Positions 1 to 11,610 of a DNA stretch of 64,000 nt are shown here, in pieces. Origin of the DNA: Cryptomeria japonica. Lineage: Eukaryota > Streptophyta > Pinopsida > Cupressales > Cupressaceae. Both the position numbers and the translations under genes were made by a program. Where the stretch lies: positions 154,673,613-154,737,612 of the forward strand of contig NC_081405.1 of the NCBI RefSeq assembly GCF_030272615.1, read 5' to 3'. Position 1 is the first letter of the stretch, and the number at the start of each line of letters is the position of its first letter. Under the pieces are notes generated by a model. The model was not told the DNA's origin and did not search any database. It saw only the letters and a program-made list of their open reading frames with translations.

Positions 1-815
1 ACTCTCTTTTGGTGCAAAATTTGGAGATATTTATTTTCACATTGGGAATCTGTCCTTCATATGCCATTTAAAGTTTGGTGTGGCGTTGTTTTCATGATTA
101 TCTCTGTACGTCGCTTCTTTTGGTTTGTCAGATTTTTTATGATATATCTCCTCTTTCTTTTCATTTATGGCATAAAATTTTTGGGCTTCATTTCTCTCTA
201 GCATTTCCACATTCAACTCTTCTCCTTTGACATTTGTCTATAATGGCAGACTGCAGATCTCATGTCGTTGGTGTCAGTCATGATTTGGACCCTTGTGTTT
301 CTTGTAAATTCTCTGTGTTCTATAGTATATATATATATTTTGGTTGCAGGTGTTTTTTGGTGCAAGGGTATGTCAATTTTGGTTGCAGGAGTTCTTTGTT
401 ACAAGGCCTTCAAGATATCCCAAGAAGATGGATATGTCCATCGATGCTGGTTTAGTCCTCTTTCTTTTTGGAGCTCTCTTCTTCATTCACTGGGCAGCCT
501 ATGTTATTTCTTTTTCATGTCCTTATTTTATAAATAAGCTTGCATGCTCCTATTCTATAAAATGAGCTTGCATACTCCTATTTGTAAATGAGTCTGCATG
601 CTCCTTTGTTGATCTCTATTTTGTAACTAGCTCCGGCTAGAGGATTGTTCACTACTTCTCTTATATAGTCATGTTGATGAGCAATGACCAGAGTTTTTCT
701 TGTTGGTTCTTTTCTTTGGGAGCTCAGTTTGAACTAGTTTTTAAATATAGTGTAAAAATTATATATTATTAATAAAGTATATCAAGTGCATTTCCACCTT
801 GCCAAAAAAAAAAAA
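1..815 (+). mobile_element. Probable non-LTR retrotransposon 3' tail with poly(A)
   Basis: The stretch runs off the left edge and ends in a run of 12 A at 804-815, preceded by an AT-rich trailer and the phrase GCATTTCCACCTTGCC. A T-rich, open-frame-free trailer ending in an A run is typical of plant L1-type 3' ends on the plus strand. No reverse transcriptase frame is visible in this short part, so a processed transcript or another poly(A) element is possible. The short open frames in it carry no recognisable domain. Confidence 0.4.
538..610 (+). repeat. Three short tandem repeats of about 26-28 bp
   Basis: Units begin at 538, 566 and 592, each starting with a variant of GCTTGCATGCTCC and followed by an AT-rich half. 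A weaker fourth partial unit may precede them at about 520. The array lies inside the 3' trailer of the probable non-LTR element, where such subrepeats are common. Confidence 0.6.
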
Positions 816-1017
816 TCTCAAATGTGGAAGGTACACAATCTAGTTAAAAAGTTTATATAAAGTTATACAGCAATAGTGGTTGATTAAAAGATTAGAAAGA
901 ATTTTTAAAATACTTCAAACATATTTAGTTAAAGAATTTTCCTACTATATTTCCATTGCAATAAAGATTATACAATCTTTACTTTAACCAACCTGCATCT
1001 ATTTTCTTAATTTAAAG

Positions 1018-1747
1018 ATCTCTTTGGCATTCACCCCAATACCTGTTACATTTGCATTCCATTTAAACTGTTATATACATATTGATGTTCTATTGTGTTC
1101 TAATAAATATTATGTCAATACACGTCTACAATGGCAGTAATCTCTATAGAAGTTTAGCAACAATTTTTAAAAGAAAAACAAACCATAATGATAAGGAAAG
1201 TTGAAAATGTAGTTTTAAATATCATTATTTATCAACTTTCTTTTTTTATTAGTTAGTTTGGATTTTTCTCTATTTAACAACTCAAGAACAGATTGATAAA
1301 AGCAAGTTGTGATATCAATAAAACAGATTGATAAAGAAAGTTGTGATGTCAACCATAAAAAAAAAACTATAATAACAAATAATATAATAAAAATTTTAGA
1401 TGAAATACTATAAAATAGAATAATTCTTTTGAATAATACTACATTTTAGATGAAAAAATTGCTAATAAATAGTATTTTACGATGTGTAAACAAACCTGAA
1501 ATCAAGGGCTTGTTTGATTTCCTTTCGGAAATATCAATCTATTCCAAGACATTCGATGTTATCCACAAGAACAAGAAGTGGGGAAACATCATTATCTACA
1601 TGTGATTCGCTGAACATGTCTTTGATCTCGCTAATAAGACTCCTACAATGTTCAACATAGAAAGGAGCCTATAAAAATCCAATATTTTAATCAATTTCTA
1701 CCAGCTGTTAATCGAAATCTTTCAAAACCTATCATTTAACAGTATCA
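1018..1747 (-). pseudogene. Terpene synthase relic 1 (scraps of exons 3 and 2, introns)
   Basis: On the minus strand 1500-1680 matches TPS exon 2 of the complete locus at 24020-24183: the stretch for [15 protein letters not shown] and [10 protein letters not shown] is recognisable but altered. About 1018-1044 matches the start of exon 3, and the DNA between is the intervening intron. The whole block is close to a direct copy of 6592-7300, intron included, so the two relics share a recent duplication. The left side breaks off within exon 3, and the right side breaks off in intron 1 at about 1747, where a Copia fossil begins. It is a non-functional fragment, not a gene. Confidence 0.8.
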
Positions 1748-4339
1748 AATGAAGTGTTATTTAAATTCAATGAATTTGTTGATGACTACTCTAAGAAAAC
1801 TTGGATCTATTTCATAAAACTTAAAGAATCAAATGAAGTGTTATTGAAATTCAAAGAATTTAAAGCCTTAGTGGAAAATCAAACTGGGAAGAAAATAAAG
1901 ACTCTAAGATCAGATAATGGGGGTGAATATATATGAAAATTTTAAAGAATTCTACATTTCTATTGGGATTAAGAGGGAGTGTACAATACCTTATAATCCT
2001 CAACAAAATGGAGTCGCGGAAAGGAAAAATAGAACCATCATCAAACCTGCTAAAGCCATGATGCATGATCAAAATCTACATATCTCATTCTAGGCTGAAG
2101 CCTCAAATACAACTGTGTACATTCAAAATAAATGCCCTCATTCAATCTTAGAGAATATAACACCTGAAGAAGCCCTTACAGGGAATAAACCAGATTTAAG
2201 CCATCTAAGAATATTTGGTTGTCATGTGTATATTCATGTTCCTAAAGAAAAGAGGACCAAACTAGAACCCTCCGGGAAGAAAGGCATATTTGTTGGCTAT
2301 AGTGAAACCACTAAAGGATACAGAGTATATATTCCAGGATGAAGATCTATTGAAATCAGTAGAGATGTCAAATTTGAAGAAGATGTTGCTTATAAAATCT
2401 CTCTAAGTGCAGAAGATGATCAAATCACAGAATCAGATGAAAATCATACAATTGAGAATTAGAGGGAGAATATCATAGAAGATCATGAACCTCCATCATC
2501 TAATTTTGAGAATGCTGAAAATCCTAACAACAAGAAAAGGCCACTATTGGCAAGAAAGATGATTGAAGAAAATAATGTGGAACCTAATGAAATCTTCAGA
2601 GAGAGTAAGAAAACAAGAAGTCAATCATGCTATGTTGCACTCATGACCGAGCTTACAAAATCTGAACCATAAAATGTTGAAGAGGCTTTAACATGTCAAT
2701 CTTGGAAAGATGCAATGATTGAGGAATACCAATCTATCTTAAAAAATGATGTTTGGGATATTGTACCTAGACCAAAAGACAAATCAGTTGTCTCTTCAAA
2801 GTGGTTATTCAAAATCAAATATGCACCAGATGGTAGTATTGAAAAACACAAAGCTAGATTCATTTCTAGGGGGTTTTCTCAAAAGGTTGGAATTGATTAC
2901 GAAGAGACATTTGCTCCAGTTGCCCAATATACCTTTGTAAGAACCATTATTGCCATTACAGCATCTAAAGGGTGGAAGATGACCATATTTTTGAATGGTG
3001 TTATTGAGGAAGAAGTATATATAGAACAACCTGAAGGCTTGGCTACACATGATAGAAACCTCTATTTGTGTAAATTGAAAAAATCTCTCTATGGCCTTAA
3101 GCAAGCTCCCAGGGCATGGTATGAAAGGATAGATAGTTATCTCTCCAAGCTAGGATATTCCAAAAATGAAGCAGATCCTAACATATACTTCAAAATATCA
3201 GATGGTGACATGTTAATACTTGTTCTCTATGTTGATGACTTGTTGATAACAGGAGAAGATCATCTTATTGCAAAATGCAAACAAGATTTTGTGGTTGAAT
3301 TTGATATGAAGGATCTAGGTCTTCTGCACTATTTTCTGGGTCTAGAAGTATGGAAAAAAGAGAATTATATTTTCCTAAATCAAGGAAAATACACCAATGA
3401 TATCTTGACCAAATTTAGTATGATGGATTGTAAACCTCTATCCACTCCAATAGAAACCAATCTTCATAAGCTTAAAAGTGAAGCAATAGATTCAGAACCT
3501 ACAGATCCTACATACTATAGACAAATTATTGGATCTCTTATGTACTTGGTAAACACTCGCCCTGATATTTGTTATGCTACTAATGTGTTAAGTCATTTCA
3601 TGTGCGAACCTAAGAAGATTCACCTAATGGCTGCTAAGCATATTCTAAGATACTTGCATGGTACTATTGGACTTGGCCTGAAGTATGAAAACGTTGAGAT
3701 ACAACTCCAAGGGTGTTCTGATTCCGACTAGGCAGGCAGTTCCATTGATCATAAAAGTAATACGGGGTGTTGTTTCAGTCTTGGATCGGCTATGATACCC
3801 TGGTTTAGCAGGAAATAGTCAGCAGTTGCTCAAAGTTCCACTGAAGCCGCATATATGGCTACCTCCATGGAAGCTCGTGAAGTAGTGTGGTTAAGGAAAT
3901 TGCTAGTTGAACTATTTCGGAAGCCCCTGAACCCCACAGTGATTCACTGTGATAATCAAAGTTGCATCAAACTTTATGTAAATCCAATTTTTCATAATCG
4001 ATCCAAGCATATAGAAATCTCTTACCATTACACAAGAGATATGGTAGACGGAGATTTTGTCAAATTGGTCTACATCAGCATTGAAGAGCAAAGTGCCGAC
4101 ATATTCACCAAACCTCTTGCAAAGTTGAAAGTGGAGTACTTTAGAGGTAAACTTGGTATGACTAAATTGTAATTGAAATTTCTGATATTGAATCTCAGTC
4201 ATATGTAATTTGATATATTCATGAATATTTTGGATGCAATATTGCATTTCTGTGTTATGTCATGAAAGGTGACGATCTTTCATGTGATGTATGTGTAAGA
4301 TCGCTATTGTAAGGTGATGACCTCAACAATAGCCTGATC

Positions 4340-4700
4340 TGTTATCAAGATTGACTACATTAAGTTGATGTACCAAAATGAGCCGAAAATCTTGATACTA
4401 AATTTGTTATGTTTGAGTTATTGAGTTGTTGTCATTAAGTGTTATCCCAAAATGTGTCGGAGATTATGACAACAATCATATCATGATTGACTACATTAAT
4501 TTGTTGTCCCAGAATGTGTTGGATGTCATGATACAAAAATCATTACTCCTATGATAATGACAACAATTAATATGTTGAAGAACATAATACCTGTGATAAT
4601 GACATTCTTACAGTTGTTACCAGGATCAAGGTTGTTATCTGATAGACTTCATGTAGTTGTTGTCCTAGAATGCTAGAGATCAGATAATCCATATCTCCCT
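4340..4700 (+). repeat. Degenerate repeats of about 50 bp in the Copia 3' spacer
   Basis: Between the RNase H region and the polypurine tract, a phrase of the form GTTGTCCCARAATGTGTYGGA followed by an ATGACA-like end recurs around 4347-4397, 4431-4478, 4484-4534 and 4650-4690. The copies are diverged. The flanking phrase GATTGACTACATTAA is shared by two of them. Confidence 0.5.
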
Positions 4701-4820
4701 GAGATATGAAGTATTTCACTGGTAAGCATTACTGAGTGAATGTATATGCTCATGCCAAATGAATATATATCTAGAATGTTGTTCCTTAAACATAATTATA
4801 AAATTCAGTCCTCTTTTGCT

Positions 4821-4829
4821 AAGAGGGAG
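4821..4829 (+). promoter_or_regulatory. Polypurine tract of the Copia fossil
   Basis: AAGAGGGAG lies directly before the TGTTAAGG start of the 3' LTR. This is the expected place and composition for the plus-strand primer of an LTR retrotransposon. Confidence 0.75.
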
Positions 4830-5319
4830 TGTTAAGGATGTAGCCTCATTCGGATTGAAGCAAGCAATATATAATAAGTAAACTAATATATATATATATC
4901 ATTTCAATTAAAATCACATACATATATATATTGAATGAAAGTAACACTAACAGTGTTGACTGCCTTACGGCAGATCAATAACTGTTATCATTGTATTATC
5001 CGATGACTATCGAGACATGAAGTTGAAGTCATGTTCGATATTACTATCACCGAATTGTTATTGTTAAAGCACGATAAATGATTTGGTGCATAACTAATGA
5101 TGATTGCTAATATATGTTGAAGTGTTATGGTTGCGTAGGGTCATGACCCTACGTGGCTTTATGGCTTTCATAAAGCCACGTAGGGGTCAGATCAAATCTG
5201 AGATTATCCTTACGAAAGAATATCTGAAGACTGTGATAAAATCTGGAAATAAATATTAGATATACATTGAGATTAAAAGACTGTTGTTTTTCTCTATCAC
5301 TGATCTATATTCCTTAACA
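4830..5319 (+). repeat. 3' LTR (490 bp) of the Copia fossil
   Basis: Begins TGTTAAGGA and ends TCCTTAACA, a perfect terminal inverted repeat of 9 bp with TG/CA ends, and follows a polypurine tract. No 5' partner LTR is seen in the window, so neither age nor target duplication can be judged. Confidence 0.8.
5134..5184 (+). other. Two overlapping perfect inverted repeats in the LTR
   Basis: 5134-5153 is a perfect 20-bp palindrome (CGTAGGGTCA and its complement). 5148-5163 and 5169-5184 form a perfect 16-bp stem with a 5-base loop. The two share the sequence CCTACG, so only one can fold at a time in RNA. Confidence 0.85.
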
Positions 5320-6330
5320 ATAACGACATATACTAGTGACTCTATATATGTGTGTGTATGTGTGCCCTTGTACATGCAACCTACTACTATTATTAAGAAG
5401 TGGCATTTCTCAGTTCTGCCCTTGTACCATTTATCCAAGTCACCTGGTAGCTGGGCAAATAAACCTCTCTTGCTACAGGAATTGGCAGAGACGTTACCAA
5501 TGGGAATGAAAAGAAGGCATTTAAGCTGTGTTGAAGAATAAAATTTGAAGCAAGAGCTTTGATACTACATTAACACAGGTTAAGAGAGTTCTAATTTCTA
5601 GCTTCTTACCTGATTTGTTCAATAGTAAAGCAATGACCATTTATTGCCAATTGAAACAAGAATATCCTGGTACTGAATACATGCTACACTCACTAAGCAA
5701 TGCCATTTCTCTACCAGGAAGTTCATTCCCAGTCATTACCCATGAAAGTCTCACAGATCTATGATAGAGATACCTGACAAATTCAAAGCCAATGGATTAG
5801 AGAGTTAAAGGAAACTCTACATGTCACTGAAACCTCCATTTTTTACTTCTAATATGCAGCGTATACGTTTCAATGGATTAGACGAGAGGTGAGAATATAA
5901 ATCTACTATTATATATGCAAGCATGTTAAAAGTACCAGTTCAAGTAACAGTTCAAGGAATATCTTTATTTGCAAAGTTTAACAGTACTTCCAGCACAGTT
6001 TGGCCAGGGATTTCTTTAATATCACTTCAAAATTATTGCATTTATTTGTTTTCTTTATTGAAAAAGTTTAGTTCCATTAAAAAATAAATAAAACATTATT
6101 ATTTGCAAAGCTCAACAGTCCTTCCAGCATAGTTTGGCCATGCATATGTTTGTCTTTTTAAATGAAAATTTTTAGTTACATTAAAAAATAGAAATAAAAT
6201 ACATTTCAATCAGATTATCTAATCTGTTTTGAGTTAAAACATTAGAGCATATCAGACTATAATTATCCATCAGCAATCGCCATTACTAAGCATTGGTCCC
6301 GAGTAAAATAAATGCCGGTTAATGAAACAC
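5320..6330. other. About 1 kb without a recognised gene
   Basis: AT-rich sequence between the Copia 3' LTR and TPS relic 2. The open frame at about 5284-5541 has no domain I recognise. By position this would be the 3' half of TPS relic 2, but I could not match it to exons 5-10 of the complete TPS locus. Confidence 0.5.
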
Positions 6331-7466
6331 AAAAACTGCCCATTTGCTATTTTAAAGGAACCCAACATTCCTGCCATTATATTTTCCACAATATTTTGTT
6401 TGTAAATACATCAATATCGAGTGAACGCCAAGATCTTATTAAATAAAGTTAAAAGATTTCGTATTTTTACAATCAGATATATATCAAAACTGTTGAGGTG
6501 TTCACATTTAAAACATAGATCATACCTGGAGAAACAGAATATCTATGGAGCCTAAGGATCCGAAAGCCCAAGGCTGTGGTGTTGAGATCTGTTACGTTTG
6601 CATTCCATTTAAACTGTTATATACATATTGATGTTCTATTGTGTTCTAATAAATATTATGTCAATACACATCTACAATGGCAGCAATCTCTGTAGAAGTT
6701 TAGCAACAATTTTTAAAAGAAAAACAAACCGCAATGATAAGCAAAGTTGAAAATGTAGTTTTAAATATCATTATTTATCAACTTTCTTTTTTTATTAGTT
6801 AGTTTGGATTTTTCTCTATTTAGCAACTCGAACAGATTGATAAAAGCAAGTTGTGATATCAATAAAACAGATTGATAAAGAAAGTTGTGATGTCAACCAT
6901 AGAAAGAAAACTGTAATAATAAATAATATAATAATTTTTCAGATGAAATACTAGAAAATAGAATAATTCTTTTGAATAATACTACATTTTAGATGAAAAA
7001 ATTGCTAATAAATAGTATTTTACGATGTGTAAACAAACCTGAAATCAAGGGCTTGTTTGATTTCCTTTCGGAAATGCCGATCTATTCCAAGACGTTCGAT
7101 GTTATCCACTACAACAAGAAGTGGGGAAACCTCATTATCTGCATGTGATTCGCTGAACATGTCTTAATTTGATCTCGCTAATAAGACTCCTACAATGTTC
7201 AGCATAGAAAGGAGCCTGTAAAATTCCAACATTTTAATCAATTTGTACCGACAGTTAATAGAAATCTTTCAAAACCTATCATTTAACAGTATAAAATCCT
7301 TGTAATGGACAGTACAAAATAAATAAAATTTAAACAAAAGAATTGTAGCTTGCCTCATAAGGATGCTTTGGAAGAGACTGTATAAACTCCACAAGTTGGG
7401 ATGATGGTTTCCAGTGCCCCGCAATGGGATTGCAGCTTTAGATGAGGCCATGCAGATCAGAGCCAT
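6331..7466 (-). pseudogene. Terpene synthase relic 2 (exons 1-4, decayed)
   Basis: Minus-strand relic aligned by eye to the complete TPS locus at 21522-25169. Exon 1 is about 7354-7466, starting MALI; most of the leader is missing, the RRX8W arginine pair reads RG, and the frame is lost after HHPNLW. Exon 2 is about 7039-7215 with a small insertion and an extra segment near its start. Exon 3 is about 6526-6592 and lacks its upstream part. Exon 4 is only about 6331-6370. Exons 5-10 were not found. Intron 1 again starts with GCAAGC after the exon-1 AG. Upstream DNA keeps a TATA box. It is clearly non-functional and related to relic 1. Confidence 0.85.
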
Positions 7467-7530
7467 TGATTATCTTTACTTTAATAGATAAATCCTCAGT
7501 GCAACAGACGAATTCTTGTTTGTTGCCGCC

Positions 7531-7540
7531 CCTTTTATAG
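7531..7540 (-). promoter_or_regulatory. TATA box upstream of TPS relic 2
   Basis: The minus strand reads CTATAAAAGG about 65 bp before the relic's ATG. The surrounding DNA is similar to that around the TATA box of the complete TPS locus near 25215, so it is a conserved promoter remnant. Confidence 0.55.
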
Positions 7541-7689
7541 AGAAAAATGACAATGGTACGTCCAAAAATATCCCATTTATAAAAATAATTTGCCTCGCTG
7601 GGCCCTGATAGTGACCCGCATGCACCTCTGCCTACTTTATTCTAATTTCTGCCATTAGAGGCTGTACAGGGCTGGCTTAAACAGTACAC

Positions 7690-8165
7690 ACTAAGCATTG
7701 ACTAGTGTGTGCTGCTCAACGTGGGACCCATTTTTCAGTCCGTTTTTCCCGTTTCCGTCATTGATAATTTCCGTTGCACCATGCATCAATGGCTTTATGC
7801 ATGTGATTAATGCTAAGAAGGCCAAAATCAAATTCAAAAGTTGCCAAACTTTCCCCCTCACAGATACCGTCCTCACGATGGCGCCTAAATTGAATTCAAA
7901 ATCCGCCTAAATCTCCCGCCTCACAAATATCGTGGAGATCTATGTATACAAGCCCGCCTCAAAATATTTGTTTATGATTCTATCTGTATTCTGGTTCTCT
8001 CTAATGAAAAAGGCCCATGTGGAGGTAGAGATGGAGCAGTTGTCAAGCGCTTTACTCATCGGGGTTAGATGCTGCAAACATATTATTAATGAAAGGAGCC
8101 CGGCATCACTCCGTGGATATGAAAAAAGCCAGTCATCTTCCTGACCGATGGGGGAAAGGATGAAA
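7690..8165 (+). repeat. Copy A of a 0.5-kb inverted duplication
   Basis: Nearly the whole segment reappears, reverse-complemented, at 18650-19240. Shared phrases include GCATTGACTAGTGTGTGCTG, GATAATTTCCGTTGCACCAT and GTTAGATGCTGCAAACATAT. It lies just upstream of TPS relic 2 (minus strand), so it is probably old TPS 5'-flanking DNA. Open frames across it are not conserved between the two copies. Confidence 0.9.
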
Positions 8166-8841
8166 AGAAACAACCCTAAAATGATACTCCACTGTTTGGA
8201 AGGGATCCCACAATGGACATCTTGAGGGAAATGGAATTGAAAGGAAGGCGAAATATTTGAGCAGACATAGATGATATTCATTTGTCCTATAGCTTTCAGA
8301 ATTTGGCTGACAGTCTCAAACCCCAAGTTGTAGCTCTGTAAGGCACCACCTCTCTATTCTGCTTTTAAAATTTTGTTTTAGGTACTGTCTAGTGTGCTTG
8401 GATAGTCATCTGTTTAGTTTTATTTCTGTGTTTTTGAATTTCATGTTTGCTAGCCTCAATTCATTAAAAAAATGCTACCTTTGTACTCGTCAAGACCGGC
8501 CATGCCTCATCGCTGAACTTTTCCAAATAGAGAAAAAATGACAATGGTATATGAAATTCCAACATGATTATCATAAAAGAAGTCAAGAAGTTATTTTTAA
8601 CATATTCTTATCCATGTCATAAATCATCATAACTTGTCACCTATTCATCTTATATGTGTCATAAGATTAGTACAGATTAAAATGTTGTAAGGTCCTAACA
8701 CATCTCTATGGTTCTAACAATTTTATACACACATTACGCATCATATTATGCATGGCAAATATTCTTAATTTAAAATGGAATTTCATTTTTATAAGGATTA
8801 TAAATAATTAATAAACACAAATACTAGAGTTGAGGAAAAAT
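8166..8841. other. Intergenic DNA, nothing recognised
   Basis: AT-rich sequence between inverted-duplication copy A and the LTR array. A phrase near 8530 (AAATGACAATGGTA) repeats one near the TATA box of relic 2. No gene or element boundary was found. Confidence 0.5.
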
Positions 8842-9151
8842 CAACTCTACATCTCCCAAAGATCACCTGCATGCAAACCTGTCACAGAAGGAGAGAAGCA
8901 AAAAAGCTATGGAGGCCAAAATTTAGAGATCCAGAAAAGAGGAGTCATATTGATTGTGCAACAAGAATGCAATTCAATAATTACAGTTGTTATGAAAATA
9001 GAAAGAGAGAATCCTTATAAGAGGATACTTGAAACCCTAAAGGAGAAAAACCCTAAAGAATTATAAGATTCCTAAGTTTAGCTAAAGCATAGAGTATAAT
9101 AGACTAATAATTAAATAAATAATTATTAGCTACTAAAAGATCACTCTAACA
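8842..9151 (-). repeat. LTR block 1 of the tandem array
   Basis: 310 bp. This leftmost block would be the 3' LTR on the minus strand. It is the most diverged of the four by eye. Similarity to the other blocks stops exactly at 8842, which fixes the LTR edge. Confidence 0.85.
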
Positions 9152-9662
9152 CCCCCCCTTAAGATGAACTTAGGGAGTAGCTAAAAAACAACTAAGGACT
9201 AAAAAAAACATATAAAAAATGCAGGAAAGCAACAATGGGTCCCGACAACTAGGTCTGATGAGGTACCCAAGTACAATAAAATCTCTGTAAAGTGGAGAAA
9301 AAGGAGAAAACCATGTGGGAACAAAATTCCTCTCTAAGAAGAGATGAAAGCTCAAGTGAAGGACTAAGAAGCCTCCAAACAAGAGTGTTCCAGAAGATAG
9401 GAACAAAAAGAAGAGAATGAAGAACACCACAGAAGCATGAAATAGCTACAAACACCATCGAAGAGTAATTGTTGATTTGAAGAACCTCCACTGAAATAGA
9501 ATATGACCAGGTAGAGAAGACTGTAATCTGCATGAGTGCCCTCAAATGACACTACTCGAATCAGATGGCAAACAAAGACAAACAACTGAACTCGAAGATA
9601 CAGATGGCATGAAATACCAAACCCTGAAGAGCTGATCAATCGAACCAAGGAAGCATTAGAAC

Positions 9663-9972
9663 CAACTCTACAGCTCCCAAAGATCACCTACATGCAAACC
9701 TGTCACAAAAGGAGAGAAGCAAAAAAGCTATGGAGGCTAGAATTCAAATATCTAGAAAAGAGGAGTCACATTGATTGTGCAACAAGAATGCAATTCAATA
9801 ATTACATTTATTATGAAAATACAAAGAGAGAATCCTTATAAAAGGATACTCGAAACCCTAAAGGAGAAAAACCCTAAAGAATTATAAGATTCCTAAGTTT
9901 AGCTTAAGCATAGAGTATAATAGACTAATAATTAAATAAATAATTATTAACTAATAAAAGATTACTCTAACA
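9663..9972 (-). repeat. LTR block 2 of the tandem array
   Basis: 310 bp, same length as the other three blocks. It is followed on the plus strand by the complement of a polypurine tract at 9973. Confidence 0.85.
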
Positions 9973-10481
9973 CCCCCCCTTAAGATGAACTTAGGGAGTA
10001 GCTAAAAAAAACTAAAGACTAAAAAAACATATAAAAAATGCAGGAAAGCAACAATGGGTCCCGACAACTAGGCCTGATGAGGTACCCAAATACAATAAAA
10101 TCTCTGTAAAGTGGAGAAAAAGGAGAAAACCACGTGGGAACAAAACTCCTCTCCAAGAAGAGATGAAAGCTCAAGTGAAGGACTAAGAAGCCTCCAAACA
10201 AGAGTGTTTCAGAAGATAGGAACAAAAAGAAGAGAATGAAGAACACCACAGAAGCATGAAATAGCTGCAAACACTGTCAAAGAGTAACTGTTGATCTAAA
10301 GAACCTCCACTGAAATAGAACATGACCAGGTAGAGAAGACTGTAATCTGCATGAGTGCCCTCAAATGACACTACTCGAATCAGATGGCAAACAAAGACAA
10401 ACAACTGAACTCAAAGATACAGATGGCAAGAAATACCAAACCCTGAAGAGATGATCAATCGAACCAAGGAAGCATTAGATC

Positions 10482-10791
10482 CAACTCTACAGCTCCCAAA
10501 GATCACCTACATGCAAACCTATCACAGAAGGAGAGAAGCAAAAAAGCTATGGAGGCCAGAATTCAGATATCTAGAAAAGAGGAGTCATATTGATTGTGCA
10601 ACAAGAATGCAATTCAATAATTACAGTTGTTATGAAAATACAAAGAGAGAATCCTTATAAGAGGATACTCGAAACCCTAAAGGAGAAAAACCCTAAAGAA
10701 TTATAAGATTCCTAAGTTTAGCTTAAGCATAGAGTATAATAGACTAATAATTAAATAAATAATTATTAACTAATAAAAGATTACTCTAACA
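10482..10791 (-). repeat. LTR block 3 of the tandem array
   Basis: 310 bp and nearly identical to block 2. It is followed by the complement of a polypurine tract. Confidence 0.85.
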
Positions 10792-11300
10792 CCCCCCTTT
10801 AAGATGAACTTAGGGAGTAGCTAAAAAAAACTAAGGACTTAAAAAACATATAAAAAATGCAGGAAAGCAACAATGGGTCCCGACAACTAGGCCTGATGAG
10901 GTACCCAAGTACAATAAAATCTCTGTAAAGTGGAGAAAAAGGAGAAAACCCTGTGGTAACAAAATTCCTCTCCAAGAAGAGATGAAAGCTCAAGTGAAGG
11001 ACTAAGAAGCCTCCAAATAAGAGTGTTCCAGAAGATAGGAACAAAAAGAAGAGAATGAAGAACACCACAGAAGCATGAAATAGCTGCAAACACTGTCAAA
11101 GAGTAATTGTTGATCTAAAGAACCTCCACTGAAATAGAACATGACCAGGTAGAGAAGACTGTAATCTGCATGAGTGCCCTCAAATGACACTACTCGAATC
11201 AGATGGCAAACAAAGACAAACAACTGAACTCGAAGATACTGATGGCAAGAAATACCAAACCCTGAAGAGCTGATCAATCGAACCAAGGAAGCATTAGAAC

Positions 11301-11610
11301 CAACTCTACAGCTCGCAAAGATCACCTACATGCAAACCTGTCACAAAAGGAGAAAAGCAAAAAAGCTATGGAGGCCAGAATTCAAATATCTAAAAAAGAG
11401 GAGTCATATTGATTGTGCAACAAGAATGCAATTCAATAATTACAGTTGTTATGAAAATACAAAGAGAGAATCCTTATAAGAGGATACTCGAAACCCTAAA
11501 GGAGAAAAACCCTAAAGAATTATAAAATTCATAAGTTTAGCTTAAGCATAGAGTATAATAGACTAATAATTAAATAAATAAATATTAGCTAATAAAAGAT
11601 TACTCTAACA
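11301..11610 (-). repeat. LTR block 4 of the tandem array
   Basis: 310 bp. This rightmost block would be the 5' LTR on the minus strand, and unique DNA begins at 11611. The minus-strand start TGTTAGAGTAATC is shared with blocks 2 and 3; block 1 reads TGTTAGAGTGATC. Confidence 0.85.

Larger units (their letters stand above)
1748..5319 (+). mobile_element. Broken, 5'-truncated Copia LTR retrotransposon
   Basis: Parts, in order: the C-terminal half of an integrase (about 1750-2340), a linker, a Copia reverse transcriptase (about 2715-3500, with SLYGLKQAPRAWY and LVLYVDDLL), RNase H (about 3500-4170), a polypurine tract and a 3' LTR. Integrase before RT identifies the Copia superfamily. GAG, protease and the 5' LTR are absent, because the left end abuts TPS intron DNA. 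The coding part is broken in several places, roughly half a dozen. It is a fossil, inserted or rearranged into TPS relic 1. Confidence 0.9.
8842..11610 (-). mobile_element. Tandem LTR array: four LTRs, three internal segments
   Basis: A repeat with a period of about 820 bp resolves into alternating parts on the minus strand: 310-bp LTR-like blocks at 8842-9151, 9663-9972, 10482-10791 and 11301-11610, and internal blocks of 511, 509 and 509 bp. Each internal block ends in a polypurine tract (AAGGGGGG-type) directly before TGTTAGAGT, as in an LTR retrotransposon. No GAG, integrase or RT is encoded, so one unit (about 1.13 kb with two LTRs) resembles a small non-autonomous TRIM-like element. The far LTR end (GTAGAGTTG) is not canonical CA and the primer-binding site is weak. 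No target duplication was seen. Confidence 0.85.

Noticed and set aside
5284-5541. 85-codon plus-strand frame after the Copia LTR
   Set aside because: Includes a GT-rich simple stretch and shows no domain; part of it overlaps the LTR end.
7698-8326. Open frames on both strands of the inverted duplication
   Set aside because: The frames are not conserved between copies A and B, and the segment is better explained as TPS 5'-flanking DNA.
9170-11325. Several hydrophobic minus-strand frames repeated three times
   Set aside because: They are translations of the internal blocks of the LTR array. Their frames and ends vary between units and no GAG or other domain is present.
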